From NCBI RefSeq assembly GCF_009906795.1, contig NZ_JAAALN010000016.1, positions 1 to 35,581 of the forward strand: a stretch of 35,581 nucleotides of DNA. The letters run 5' to 3'. A model generated the notes under the pieces. That model did not search any database, was not told the DNA's origin, and worked only from the letters and a program-made list of their open reading frames with translations. The stretch comes from Kineococcus siccus. Its GTDB lineage: Bacteria; Actinomycetota; Actinomycetes; Actinomycetales; Kineococcaceae. Below are positions 8,312 to 16,260 of the stretch, one piece after another (position 1 is the stretch's first letter; every line of letters starts with the position of its first letter). The position numbers and the translations under genes were made by a program.

Positions 8312-8886
8312 CGATGTGCTCCGTCCGGGAAGTGCTGGTCAGCGAGGAACGTGGTGTCCTGCCCAGTCGGCGGTGAGGCGCTGAGGTGCTGCTGCAGGAA
8401 GCGGCGGGCGTGGTGGGCCTGGCTCTTCACCGTGCCCTCAGAGCAGTGCAGGAGGTCAGCGACGTCACTGACCGGCAGGTCCTCCAGGAAGCGCAGGACC
8501 GCGACGGCACGCTGGCGCGGTGGCAGCAGACGCAGCAGATCCATGGCGTCCAGGCGCTCCACACTGGACCCGGTCAGCTCCACTGCAGACGGGTGCGCCG
8601 ACGTCGCTCCAGCGGCGGTGTCGTCGAGGATGGCGGTCTCGTGGCGGCGCCAGGCGCGACGGTCCTCGGAGATCAGCCGGCGGACCAGGGTGGTGCGGGC
8701 GTAGGCGTACTCCTCACCACCGCGGCGCACCCGTGGCCAAGCGGCGTAGACGCGCTCCATGGTGTCCTGCACGACGTCGTCGCTGTGGTGCCAGTCGTGG
8801 CACCAGGCGTACGCCAGCTGTCGCAGCCGCGGCATCGCGGTGCCGGCGAAGGCGTCGAACGCCGCACCGTCGATGTCTTTGCTCAT
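8308..8886 (-). CDS. ECF sigma factor, SigE family (module 1)
   Basis: This 192-residue protein is an RNA polymerase sigma factor of the extracytoplasmic-function class. Region 2 is visible at about residues 9-55 (FAGTAMPRLRQLAYAWCHD, DDVVQDTMERVYAAWPRV). Region 4, with its helix-turn-helix, is at about 115-165 (LPPRQRAVAVLRFLEDLP, ADLLHCSEGTVKSQAHHAR). It would direct transcription in response to a cell-envelope signal passed by the coupled membrane protein downstream. The ATG at 8886 follows a G-rich ribosome site. A possible self-recognised promoter lies upstream at 8906-8935. Confidence 0.92.
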   Translation of the reverse strand: MSKDIDGAAFDAFAGTAMPRLRQLAYAWCHDWHHSDDVVQDTMERVYAAWPRVRRGGEEYAYARTTLVRRLISEDRRAWRRHETAILDDTAAGATSAHPSAVELTGSSVERLDAMDLLRLLPPRQRAVAVLRFLEDLPVSDVADLLHCSEGTVKSQAHHARRFLQQHLSASPPTGQDTTFLADQHFPDGAHR

Positions 8887-8905
8887 GACCCCACCCCCTC
8901 ACAGC

Positions 8906-8935
8906 TTGTACGCCGCAGCCCGGCGTGGAGGTTGC
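8906..8935 (-). promoter_or_regulatory. Candidate ECF-type promoter of sigma module 1
   Basis: On the minus strand GCAACC (8935-8930) is separated by 17 bases from CGTACAA (8912-8906), about 20 bases before the sigma start. CAAC-type -35 and CGT-type -10 elements are typical of ECF promoters, and a very similar pair precedes sigma module 3. Autoregulation is inferred. Confidence 0.45.
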
Positions 8936-9092
8936 ATCGACGTGCTGTGCCGGAGGAGGCCGTGGCAGCGTCGCAGCGAGCGGGTCCAAGAAGCGCTGAT
9001 TTGGTTAGCCACCTCGCGCGACCAGCGGCAGGAGTAGCCCTGTGTCGAGCAGCCCCGCGAGAACGGCCTGCAGCGCCGCACGCTGATCGCGA

Positions 9093-9125
9093 CATGACCG
9101 TGCGTTCCGCACCGCGGCGTGACCG
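9093..9125. repeat. Dispersed intergenic repeat, copy A
   Basis: This is a 25-bp unit (9093-9117) followed by the start of another (CGTGACCG). The core GTGCGTTCCGCAC is a perfect 5-bp inverted repeat around three bases. Related units occur at 12618-12680, 16998-17059, 17450-17511 and 18867-18893, always between genes. Confidence 0.55.
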
Positions 9126-9133
9126 AGAGATCG

Positions 9134-9714
9134 TCAGTGGTGCTCGACCACCGGCCGCAGGTGTCCTCGGCCGGGGCCCGCGGGTGCGCCCTCGTCGACC
9201 AAGCGCAGCAGGTCAGGATGGGCGGCCAGACGTCGCCGGGCCCGGTGCAGACGTACCCGAGCCGTCGTGGCGGTGATTCCCATGACGCGGGCCGCGTCAG
9301 CGGTGCTCAGCTGCTCCCAGGCGGTCAGCGTGATCAGCTCCCGGTCCGGCTCATTCACCGCCTCCAACGCGGCACGCACGACGTCCACCACCCTGGACGA
9401 GAGCGACGAAGAGGGGCCTTGGCCCTCGGTTCGTCGTCGTGGTCGGCCAGCTCCCGGTGCAGGTTCTCGACCCCGGCCTGCTGGCGCCGGTGCTGGGCCA
9501 GGAGCCGGCGTGCAGCACCGAACAGCCACAACCGTTCCCTGCCCTCGGGTAAGTCGCTCCGTCGTCGCCAGGCGATGAGGTAGACCTCGGCGAGCAGGTC
9601 AGCGGCGTCGGCCGGGGCGGTTCGCCGGGTCAGGTAGGCCAGGACGTCGACGCGGGTGTCGCGGAAGAGCTGCTCGAACCGTTCGCCGTCGTCGATGGTG
9701 CCTGCTCGACTCAT
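9134..9714 (-). pseudogene. ECF sigma factor with frameshift (module 2)
   Basis: The ATG at 9714 begins a normal ECF region 2 (ERFEQLFRDTRVDVLAYLTRR, AADLLAEVYLIAWRRRSDLPEGRERLWLFGAARRLLAQHRR). The frame is then lost at about 9411-9425, in a run of G/C around the codons for EPRAKAP. Region 4 continues in the neighbouring frame (VVRAALEAVNEPDRELITLTAWEQLS, AARVMGITATTARVRLHRARRRL) to the stop at 9134. One lost base (or a minus-one shift) would join the halves into a roughly 190-residue sigma factor. Mutation, sequencing error and ribosomal frameshifting cannot be told apart here, though no classic slippery heptamer was obvious. Its start overlaps the stop of the upstream membrane gene. Confidence 0.8.
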
Positions 9715-10628
9715 CGGGTCGAGCCCTGACCGATGATCGTCGCTGCCGTGGTCACCGCAGCAGTGATCGCTGGCGTCATCGCCGGGCTGCACCGGTCGCT
9801 GGCGGCGACCGCGCCCAGTACCGCAGCGCGGTCGCCAGCGGCCGCGGCGGTGGCGATGGCTGGGACCCATCCGAAGCGGGTGCCCGTCTCGGCTCCGGCG
9901 TCCGCGCGTGCGCCGCTGGCGCTGGGGGTCGGGTCGACGTCGGTGACCGCGGACCAGGTCAGCGACGCGGTGAGGGTGCTCGTGGCGGTCCGTCGAGCGG
10001 AGACGTCGACGGTGCTATGGCCGGTGGTGTCGGCGGCGATCCACGCATCGGCCCAGGTGCAGATCGCGTTCTGGGCGACCTGGGCCCGCAAGGCGCTGAC
10101 GGTGATCTGCGCGTCAGTTCCGGGTGCGAGGGAGCCGGCGCGGAACTGGGCTTGGCGCTGGGCCTGGTGGTCGGCCGAGAAGGGGATGTCGGCGGTGAGC
10201 TGGGCGGCGACGTCGAGGTAGTCACTGCCGTCCTGGCGCAAGACCTCACCGGGTCCGGCGGCTGTCGCCTCCCAGCCGCTGGTGTGCTGCCCGGTGTGGG
10301 CGGCCAGGTAGGTGGCGGCCGCCGCGGTGCCGGCACTGGCCACGGCGAGGGTCAAGGTGATGGCGCTGACGCGGGCGAGACGGCGGCGGTGACGGGCGCG
10401 GACCTGCTGAGCGGCCACGACGTCCAGGCGGCGGGCGCGGCGCGTGGCGAGCTCGCTGTCGTGGTGGTCAACGCGGGTAGCGGTGGCACCGGAGGTGTCG
10501 GACAAGGTGGTGGTGAGGGTGCGCCAGGTGTCGGTGAACACCTGCTCCTGCTGGTGTTGGGCCAGCGGCCGCGACCCGGCCTCTCGCAGGAGGTCGTCGA
10601 GGGTGATCTCACCGTCGTGGGGGTGCAT
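9711..10628 (-). CDS. Single-pass membrane protein, putative anti-sigma factor (module 2)
   Basis: This 305-residue protein has a cytoplasmic N-terminus of about 85 residues rich in His and Arg, a transmembrane helix at about 88-110 (ITLTLAVASAGTAAAATYLAA) and an Ala/Thr-rich outer domain. The stop overlaps the start of the frameshifted ECF gene (ATGA at 9711-9714). Here the putative anti-sigma gene precedes the sigma gene, the reverse of the other three modules. A 5' segment LDDLLREAGSRPL could be the sigma-contacting part, but no known anti-sigma domain is recognised. The ATG at 10628 is the natural start. Confidence 0.7.
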   Translation of the reverse strand: MHPHDGEITLDDLLREAGSRPLAQHQQEQVFTDTWRTLTTTLSDTSGATATRVDHHDSELATRRARRLDVVAAQQVRARHRRRLARVSAITLTLAVASAGTAAAATYLAAHTGQHTSGWEATAAGPGEVLRQDGSDYLDVAAQLTADIPFSADHQAQRQAQFRAGSLAPGTDAQITVSALRAQVAQNAICTWADAWIAADTTGHSTVDVSARRTATSTLTASLTWSAVTDVDPTPSASGARADAGAETGTRFGWVPAIATAAAAGDRAAVLGAVAASDRCSPAMTPAITAAVTTAATIIGQGSTR

Positions 10629-10656
10629 GGCTGGTCTCCGGTCCGGGCAGCTCCTG

Positions 10657-10668
10657 GTGAGCGCTCAC
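10657..10668. promoter_or_regulatory. Perfect 12-bp palindrome, candidate operator
   Basis: GTGAGCGCTCAC is perfectly self-complementary and lies about 30 bases upstream of the minus-strand start at 10628. Flanking CTG and CCAG extend the symmetry with a one-base offset. It could be a regulator site or a hairpin in the leader; no regulator is identified. Confidence 0.35.
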
Positions 10669-10950
10669 ACCAGTACGTGTCACCACCGTTACAGAGGCGA
10701 CGCTGCGGCTGCCAGAGACTCACTGGCCAGCGATGTGACCGCGCGTTCGCGACCAGCGTCATGTCCGCGCGGCCAGCACTCAGCCGTCGTCCCGACCGCG
10801 AAGTCGGACCGGGATCGTGTGACGACGAGGCACGTCCGCTCACCTATGGGTCTGGCGTAAGGCCCCGGAAGCCGGTCCTCACTCCACGTCCGCTGCCGTC
10901 TGGCTGGTGCGCAGGGCCTTCAGGGAAAAGATCATCGGTCGATGGCCTTG

Positions 10951-10979
10951 ACAACTTTTTCCTCCAGCGGGGCGTCGTA
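10951..10979 (+). promoter_or_regulatory. Candidate ECF-type promoter of sigma module 3
   Basis: ACAACT (10951-10956) is followed after 16 bases by CGTCGTA (10973-10979), 22 bases before the GTG start at 11002. The pair resembles the GCAACC/CGTACAA pair before module 1. A TTGACA also overlaps the upstream element, so a housekeeping promoter is possible, but no TATAAT-like -10 follows at the right distance. Confidence 0.45.
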
Positions 10980-11001
10980 GGGGTGTGAACAGGCTGATGA
11001 G

Positions 11002-11586
11002 GTGAACCTCGTTGATCGAACCGACGCCTTCAGCGCGTGGGCGGCGGACGCGGCGCCGCGCCTGGTCCGCATCGCGCGACTGCTGACGGGCGATGTCCAC
11101 GCTGGAGAGGACCTCACGCAGGAGGTCTTGGAGAAGATCTACGCCCGCTGGACCCACCTCGAGGATCCTGACGCATACGCGCGGAGGGCACTGGCCAATG
11201 CAGTCACCTCGCGCTGGCGGCGACGATCCCGCAGACCTGAGGTGTTGTTGGAGCTCGACCGTGACGCCGCTACCGCGCACCCCCGTCACGATCCCCACCC
11301 CGGCACCGAGCAGCGCCTGGACCTGATGGCTGAACTGGCGCGCCTTCCCTCACGTCAGCGCGCGGTCGTCGTTCTGCGTTACCTCGACGACTTGAGTGAA
11401 CGAGACGTCGCTGAGCTGCTCGACATCAGCGTCGGCACCGTGAAGAGCCAGAGCGCTCGGGGGCTGACACGGCTGCGTGAGCGCTGGGCAGCACCGACCG
11501 GCACGACACCGATCGCCACCGGCGAGACCCGGACCGACCCGAGCCCTCGGGGCGAGCCCGCCTACCGAAGGGGAGGCACCACCTGA
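11002..11586 (+). CDS. ECF sigma factor, SigE family (module 3)
   Basis: This 194-residue ECF sigma factor has region 2 at about residues 10-60 (FSAWAADAAPRLVRIARLLTGD, GEDLTQEVLEKIYARW). Region 4 is at about 112-160 (LPSRQRAVVVLRYLDDLS, AELLDISVGTVKSQSARGLTRLRER). A proline/glycine-rich tail of about 30 residues follows. The start is GTG at 11002, with AGG about eight bases upstream. Its TGA overlaps the ATG of the downstream membrane gene (bases 11584-11588), so the pair is coupled. This is the only plus-strand module of the four. Confidence 0.92.
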   Translation: MNLVDRTDAFSAWAADAAPRLVRIARLLTGDVHAGEDLTQEVLEKIYARWTHLEDPDAYARRALANAVTSRWRRRSRRPEVLLELDRDAATAHPRHDPHPGTEQRLDLMAELARLPSRQRAVVVLRYLDDLSERDVAELLDISVGTVKSQSARGLTRLRERWAAPTGTTPIATGETRTDPSPRGEPAYRRGGTT

Positions 11587-12491
11587 TGCTAAGCGACACG
11601 ACCCACGAGAACGATCTGCGTCGGCGGTTGCAGAAGGCGGCTGGACCCGTTGAGGGGTCAGCCGCTCTGGTGGCGCGCTCCGTCCACGGTGGGCGCCGTC
11701 GGCTGCGACGCCGACAGGGGGCCGCCGGAGCTAGCGCAGTGGCGGTGCTCGCTACGGCGCTGGTCGTCGCCACCCACCTTCCAGGCAGCGGAACAAGCCT
11801 CAACACGGTCGCTGCTTCTCCCACGTCGACCCCAGCGCCCTCGTCACCATCCACGCCACCCCCCGAGGAGACCGTCCTCGACGCCACGCTCAGCGCCCAG
11901 GCGCTAGCCGAGCTGACGCGAGCCAACGACGCAGCCCCCAGCACTCAGGGGAGAGCTGACGCAGTGCGGGCAGCTGCGCTCACGCCAGAGGTCAATGCGG
12001 TCTTAGCTGAAGCGCTGCCCGGCTTTCCGGCGGCTACTGGTGCCACCTCCATTACCGCCGACGGCACGCCGGTGGGGTGGAACTTCACCGCCACCGACTC
12101 CGACGCCGTCGACGCGCAGGGACGACCTGTGGATGTGTGGGTGTACATCAGCGTGGTACGTCCGAGCGCAGCTCTCAACGCCGACACCGTGGTGTGCGCA
12201 GGGGGTGGCTGGGTGGCGTGTCAGGAACGCACGTTGGGCGACGGGACAGTGCTGCGCAGCGGGCTGGTGCGCCACGAGATGCAGACCGACCACGCGGTCG
12301 TCACCGCGACCACGCCGTTCGCCTTCGCCGTCTTGCCTGACGGCCGGTTGGTCGATGCCCGATCTAGCGTGAACTGGGGTCCCGACGCGATCGAAGGGGA
12401 CTTCACCCTGGCAACGGGCCACCCGTTGACCGTCGAGGCACTCGAGGAACTCGTCACCTCACCTCAACTGGAGCAGCTGCCGGTCCCGTGA
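11586..12491 (+). CDS. Single-pass membrane protein, putative anti-sigma factor (module 3)
   Basis: The 301-residue product has a basic juxtamembrane stretch (GGRRRLRRRQGAAG), a transmembrane helix at about residues 47-65 (ASAVAVLATALVVATHL) and a Pro/Ser/Thr linker (ASPTSTPAPSSPSTPPP). An outer domain of about 200 residues follows, with two cysteines around a Gly-Trp motif (VVCAGGGWVACQER). The TGATG overlap with the ECF gene and the topology support an anti-sigma or signal-sensing role. No zinc-binding anti-sigma motif is present, and the ligand is unknown. Confidence 0.75.
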   Translation: MLSDTTHENDLRRRLQKAAGPVEGSAALVARSVHGGRRRLRRRQGAAGASAVAVLATALVVATHLPGSGTSLNTVAASPTSTPAPSSPSTPPPEETVLDATLSAQALAELTRANDAAPSTQGRADAVRAAALTPEVNAVLAEALPGFPAATGATSITADGTPVGWNFTATDSDAVDAQGRPVDVWVYISVVRPSAALNADTVVCAGGGWVACQERTLGDGTVLRSGLVRHEMQTDHAVVTATTPFAFAVLPDGRLVDARSSVNWGPDAIEGDFTLATGHPLTVEALEELVTSPQLEQLPVP

Positions 12492-12617
12492 GATCCGGGT
12501 CGCGGACCTGCCGCGGACCTGGGGCGAGCTGTCGGCCTCCACGGTGAGGCCTACACGTCACGAGATCGGATCGCTTGGTCGAGGAGCATCCACCCCTCGC
12601 GCTGGACGTCACTGGTG

Positions 12618-12680
12618 CGTCACGACCCGCGCCCGGCTTGCGGCGTGACCACGCCCGTCCGCGCTCTGCGGCATGAGCGG
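12618..12680. repeat. Dispersed intergenic repeat, copy E (two to three diverged units)
   Basis: Units at 12618-12643, 12644-12671 and the start of a third at 12672 share the C-R-T-G/C-A-C-G start and the TGCGG end of the 25-bp intergenic repeat. They are more diverged than copies A to C. They lie in the 254-bp gap between 12491 and 12746. Confidence 0.35.
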
Positions 12681-12745
12681 GTGCCTCTGGTCTGGCGCGA
12701 CCAACGCAGAAGGCACCTGTCGTGAGCGCTGGCACAGCTCTGGCG

Positions 12746-13117
12746 TCAGGAGCCGTCAGTAGGGGTAAGCGTCCGCCGCAAGGTCGCCATGACTTCATCG
12801 AGAACGTCATCCAGCTGAGTGAGGTCACACCACTCATACCATGCGCCGGATCGCCTACGCGGCTGGTGAGCCGTGGCCTCGGTGCTGATGGCGATGTCCT
12901 CGTCCAGCCCGTCAAACCAGACGTGCACGGGTTCATTGTCGGCTGGCCCGTGCACGACGGTGCCCCAGCCATGCACGGCTTCCTTGCCGTTCTCGGACTC
13001 CCAGAAGCGGTCCTGATGGCGGTAGTCGGTGATGCCAAGGTCATCGAGCAGCTGCTCGAGGCGTTGACGCAGATGCTCCTGGGCGGCGGGAGGTACTGGT
13101 GGCTGTAGGTCCGGCAT
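12746..13117 (-). CDS. Hypothetical protein, 123 aa
   Basis: This soluble acidic protein has an N-terminal coiled or helical segment (AAQEHLRQRLEQLLDDLGI), an aromatic middle (DRFWESENGKEAVHGWGTVVHG, EPVHVWFDGLDEDI) and a C-terminal helix (LDDVLDEVMATLRRTL). I do not recognise a family. The ATG at 13117 is preceded by GGATGG, and an in-frame stop lies four codons upstream, which fixes the maximum length. It stands between the module 3 and module 4 genes. Confidence 0.65.
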   Translation of the reverse strand: MPDLQPPVPPAAQEHLRQRLEQLLDDLGITDYRHQDRFWESENGKEAVHGWGTVVHGPADNEPVHVWFDGLDEDIAISTEATAHQPRRRSGAWYEWCDLTQLDDVLDEVMATLRRTLTPTDGS

Positions 13118-13313
13118 CCATCCACGCTAGCCAGAGGATGCTGCTCCGATGGGGTGCAGCCGCGGATGCCGCTGTGCATCTTGCAGACATCGGCAAGGTC
13201 GCATAGGCGCCAGCCGTCGTGATGGCGCACGACCAGCGGGATGACCGCGACGTCGTCTGCAGTGCGGTAGGTCTGCGCATCGCGTCGTCTGGGGTGAAGG
13301 TGGCCTGGACCAC

Positions 13314-14195
13314 TCAGAGAGGTTGTCCAGAGACGTCGCGCAGCACAGTGCCATCCCGGAGGGTGACGTCGAGGGTGTACGTGGGCACCAGGTGGGTGGT
13401 GCGGCACTCGCCCTCGCAGTTGTTCGCCGTGCCCGGAGAGGCCGGCGTGGTGGTCCTGCGCATTGCACGACCTGGCCACCAAGCGGCGTAGTGACCGTCC
13501 TGGACCGTGGCTTGCGCAGTCAGGCCACCCTGGGCATGGACGGTGACCGCTGCGACGTTCTCGCCTACGAGCCCGTCCAGGACCGAGAGTTCATCGCCGG
13601 GGGTCGTCTGCTCGTAGATCCCGCCGTCGCTGATGGCGTCGGCGGCCGGGCGTGCCCCCCCACCGCCGCCGCCGGCGACGAACGTCGCCTCGCCTCCCGG
13701 TGGGAGGTCCACCAGGCACGTCAGCGTCATGACGGGGCTCGATCCTTCGTCCAACACCACGAGAACGAGGTCCCCTCGCCGCTCGACCAGCCGGGTCCGC
13801 AACCGCTCGACGCGGTAGCCGGACGTCAAGGTCTCGTCCTCGACGCACGCCTGGCGTGCGGCGGCGGCGTCGGCGGGGCTCGCCGCAGTGGGTACCGGCT
13901 CCCACGAGTCGGCGTACGCCGTTCCCCCGCCGAGCACCTGGGAGGTGTTGACGCCCAGCACCGCCACGCCGGCGGCCAGGGCGAGGACACCCACGCGCCG
14001 CGCGGTGCGAGGGCGCCGGGGCAGGAGCGGATCGCGGCCGACCCGGCCGGGGGGCGTGCGGGGCTGGGTCACGATGCTGTCCAGACCCGCTCGGGCACGG
14101 ACGCGCGCGGCTTGATCCAGGGGGGTCGGGGGAGCCGCGTCCAGGGCTCTCAGCGCGGCGTCGATCTCGGCGTCCGGGCGGTGGGTCGGACTCAT
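13314..14195 (-). CDS. Single-pass membrane protein, putative anti-sigma factor (module 4)
   Basis: This 293-residue protein has a cytoplasmic domain of about 65 residues (TDAALRALDAA-like helix, PLDQAARVRARAGLDSIV) and a transmembrane helix at about 68-90 (VGVLALAAGVAVLGVNTSQVL). The extracytoplasmic domain contains a seven-glycine-type run (VAGGGGGGARP) and paired cysteines (NNCEGEC). Its start overlaps the stop of the ECF gene 3' fragment at 14192-14195. The N-terminal layout resembles the membrane partners found beside ECF genes in actinobacteria. The sigma partner is split by an insertion sequence, so this gene may no longer have a working partner or promoter. Confidence 0.75.
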   Translation of the reverse strand: MSPTHRPDAEIDAALRALDAAPPTPLDQAARVRARAGLDSIVTQPRTPPGRVGRDPLLPRRPRTARRVGVLALAAGVAVLGVNTSQVLGGGTAYADSWEPVPTAASPADAAAARQACVEDETLTSGYRVERLRTRLVERRGDLVLVVLDEGSSPVMTLTCLVDLPPGGEATFVAGGGGGGARPAADAISDGGIYEQTTPGDELSVLDGLVGENVAAVTVHAQGGLTAQATVQDGHYAAWWPGRAMRRTTTPASPGTANNCEGECRTTHLVPTYTLDVTLRDGTVLRDVSGQPL

Positions 14196-14698
14196 CGGGT
14201 GGCCTCCAACGTGTCGTCGGTGAGGGGGTGGCGCTTCGGTGCCGCGGCCGGCCTCGGAGCGTCGGTGTCGTCCAGGTGCGCGCGTAGGGCTCGTCGGGCG
14301 CGCATGAGGCGCAACCGGTAGGCCGTGGCGGTGGTGCTGAGTACCAGTGCGGCCTGGGCGGAGGTCAGGTCCTCGAGGACGGTGAGGGCGAGGACCTCCA
14401 TCTCACCGGGGTCGAGGCGCTGCCACGCGGTGGTGAGGTCGAGGGAGGCGATGACGGCGTCGTGGGGGTCGCTCGTCGCCTCGCCTTGATCGGCCAGCCG
14501 GACGGTGAGGGCTTGGCGTCGGTCGCTGCTCCGGCGTGAGGTCAGCAGGCAGTTGCGGGCGATGCCGAACACCCAGGCGCGTTGAGCGTCGCGGCGTCGT
14601 GGGGCGTCTTCGAAGCGTCGCCAGGCGACCAAGAGGGCGTCGGCGACCACGTCCTCGGCGCTGCTGGTTGCCTCGCTCGGTAGGCGACGGTTCACGAA
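14192..14698 (-). pseudogene. ECF sigma factor, 3' fragment split by an insertion sequence (module 4)
   Basis: From TTC-GTG at 14698-14693 the frame reads FVNRRLPSEATSSAEDVVADALLVAWRR and so on. It covers the end of region 2 and a complete region 4 (LDPGEMEVLALTVLEDLTSAQAALVLSTTATAYRLRLMRARRALRAHL). The first helix of region 2 is missing, because the IS3-family element begins at 14699. The missing 28 codons are at 16261-16344. A GTG at 14695 could still start a shortened 167-residue protein, but it lacks region 2.1. The stop overlaps the anti-sigma gene. Confidence 0.88.
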
Positions 14699-14775
14699 CC
14701 CTCCCTGCCAGACTCAGGTGAGACACGCAGTACAGATCCACTCACTGTCGTAGGGCGAGAAGCGAGACACCTCCT

Positions 14776-15210
14776 GTGACCCTGACACTGTCCGATGTGG
14801 ACAGCACCGACCGCCCCGACCCGACCGAGCCCGGCGAGTCGACTGAGGCAGGCCCCCGTGCCGAGCGACCCCGCCGCCGCTCGTTCACCGCCGAGTACAA
14901 GGCCCGGATCCTGGCCGAGTACGACGCCGCACCCCGCGGCCAACGCGGGGCGATCCTGCGCCGTGAAGGCTTGTACGACACCCACCTCATCCACTGGCGC
15001 AAAGCCGCCGCCGCTGGCGCCGCCGACGCCTTGAGCCCTCGGAGAGCTGATCCTCGGGACAAGGAGATCGCTGAACTGCGCGCCCGCGCCGAACGTGCCG
15101 AAGCCGATCTGGACCGGACCCGGACGGCGTTGGACATCGTCGGAAAAGCGCACGAGCTCTTGGAGAAACTCTCCGAGAGCACGGGCACACCGAAGCCGCC
15201 GCGGAGCTGA
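14776..15210 (+). CDS. IS3-family transposase OrfA
   Basis: This 144-residue protein has the N-terminal helix-turn-helix of IS3 OrfA (SFTAEYKARILAEYDAA, QRGAILRREGLYDTHLIHWRKA) and a C-terminal coiled coil or leucine-zipper region (KEIAELRARAERAEADLDRTRTALD). It binds the element ends. The start is GTG at 14776; no strong ribosome site is seen. The orfB frame is minus one relative to this frame and is open from at least 15171, before the orfA stop, so an OrfAB fusion could form by minus-one frameshifting. Confidence 0.9.
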   Translation: MTLTLSDVDSTDRPDPTEPGESTEAGPRAERPRRRSFTAEYKARILAEYDAAPRGQRGAILRREGLYDTHLIHWRKAAAAGAADALSPRRADPRDKEIAELRARAERAEADLDRTRTALDIVGKAHELLEKLSESTGTPKPPRS

Positions 15211-15239
15211 ACAACCCCGCCGTCAACGACCTAGCGACG

Positions 15240-16223
15240 GTGCTGTGCGGCCGTCTCGGCGGGACCCGCCGCGCTTGCGGCCTACTGGGCCGCGCCCGCG
15301 CATCGCACTACCGCGCAACCGCAGGACCCCGGCTGGGACCCGTTCGTCCCCGACCACGGCCGGCCAGCGCCTTGAGCCCCACTGAGGAGCACCACGTCCT
15401 GGACGTGGTGACCTCGCCGCGGTTCGTTGACAAGTCCGTAGCCCAGATCTGGGCGGTCCTACTGGATGAGGGGACGTACCTGTGCTCGCAGTCGACGATG
15501 CACCGCCTGTTGCGGCGCAACGGTATAGCCGGTGACCGTAGGAATCAGGCCACGCATCCGGCGAAGGTGAAACCAGAACTCGTCGCGGTCAGAGTCGGCC
15601 AGGTCTGGAGCTGGGACATCACGAAGTTGAGAGGTCCAGCGCGCGGCGTCTACTTCGAGTTGTACGTCGTGATCGACATCTACTCCCGCTACGTCGTCGC
15701 CTGGCGCGTCGAGGCCACCGAAGACGCCGCCCTGGCTCAGGAGATGCTGACCGAGGCGATGGGACGACATCAGATCCCCGACGTCGTCCACGCCGACCGG
15801 GGCACGTCGATGACGTCCAAACCGGTCGCGCAGCTGCTGGTGGACCTGGGGGTGACGCGGTCGCATTCACGACCGCGGGTGTCGAACGACAACCCGTACA
15901 GCGAGGCGCAGTTCAAGACATTGAAGTACGCCCCGGCGTTCCCAGACCGGTTCGAGACGCTCGAGCAGGCCCGGAAGTTCTGCGAGGTGTTCTTCGGCCA
16001 CTACAACTACGTGCACCGGCATTCCGGGATCGCGCTGCACACCCCGGCATCGGTGCACTACGGCACCGCCAGACAAGTCCGAGCCGCACGGCAGGAGACT
16101 CTGGACGCGGCCTACGCCGCGCACCCTGAACGGTTCAGCGGCCGCCGCCCCGAACCGCCCAAGCTGCCCACCGAGGCGTGGATCAACCAGCCCTCGAGGG
16201 AGGCCCAGATTCAGAGCGCGTAA
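15240..16223 (+). CDS. IS3-family transposase OrfB (DDE integrase)
   Basis: The 327-residue catalytic subunit has an HTH_21-like segment (SPRFVDKSVAQIWAVLLDEG, CSQSTMHRLLRRNGI) followed by the rve integrase core. The catalytic triad is Asp126 (WSWDITKL), Asp186 (VHADRGTS) and Glu222 (NDNPYSEAQFKTLKY), with the D-35-E spacing of the family. The C-terminal HSGIALHTPASVHYG motif is typical of IS3 transposases. The GTG at 15240 is the first start in the frame, but the frame is open upstream and the natural product is probably an OrfAB fusion. Confidence 0.92.
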   Translation: MLCGRLGGTRRACGLLGRARASHYRATAGPRLGPVRPRPRPASALSPTEEHHVLDVVTSPRFVDKSVAQIWAVLLDEGTYLCSQSTMHRLLRRNGIAGDRRNQATHPAKVKPELVAVRVGQVWSWDITKLRGPARGVYFELYVVIDIYSRYVVAWRVEATEDAALAQEMLTEAMGRHQIPDVVHADRGTSMTSKPVAQLLVDLGVTRSHSRPRVSNDNPYSEAQFKTLKYAPAFPDRFETLEQARKFCEVFFGHYNYVHRHSGIALHTPASVHYGTARQVRAARQETLDAAYAAHPERFSGRRPEPPKLPTEAWINQPSREAQIQSA

Positions 16224-16260
16224 GCAGTCCGTGTCTCACCGAGCTTGACAGGTTCCGGAA

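Larger units (their letters stand above)
10629..11001. other. Divergent intergenic region between sigma modules 2 and 3
   Basis: This 373-bp stretch has no convincing gene. It contains a 12-bp palindrome near the module 2 start, degenerate copies of the dispersed repeat around 10733-10780 and an ECF-like promoter just before module 3. Confidence 0.6.
14699..16257 (+). mobile_element. IS3-family insertion sequence interrupting an ECF sigma gene
   Basis: The 1,559-bp element carries orfA and orfB. The ends are set by the split sigma gene: GAA at 14696-14698 and again at 16258-16260 is the 3-bp target duplication. Imperfect terminal inverted repeats of about 28 bp are visible (14699-14727 and 16230-16257); their inner part GGTGAGACACG is identical. 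A three-base duplication, two overlapping frames and a DDE integrase domain all fit the IS3 family. Both frames look intact, so the element may still be active. Confidence 0.9.

Noticed and set aside
13118-13313. Coding-like stretch on the minus strand (DDVAVIPLVVRHHDGWRLCDLADVCKM)
   Set aside because: It looks protein-like, but has no start, an in-frame stop separates it from the gene at 13117, and it merges into a shadow frame; possibly a remnant, not enough to call.
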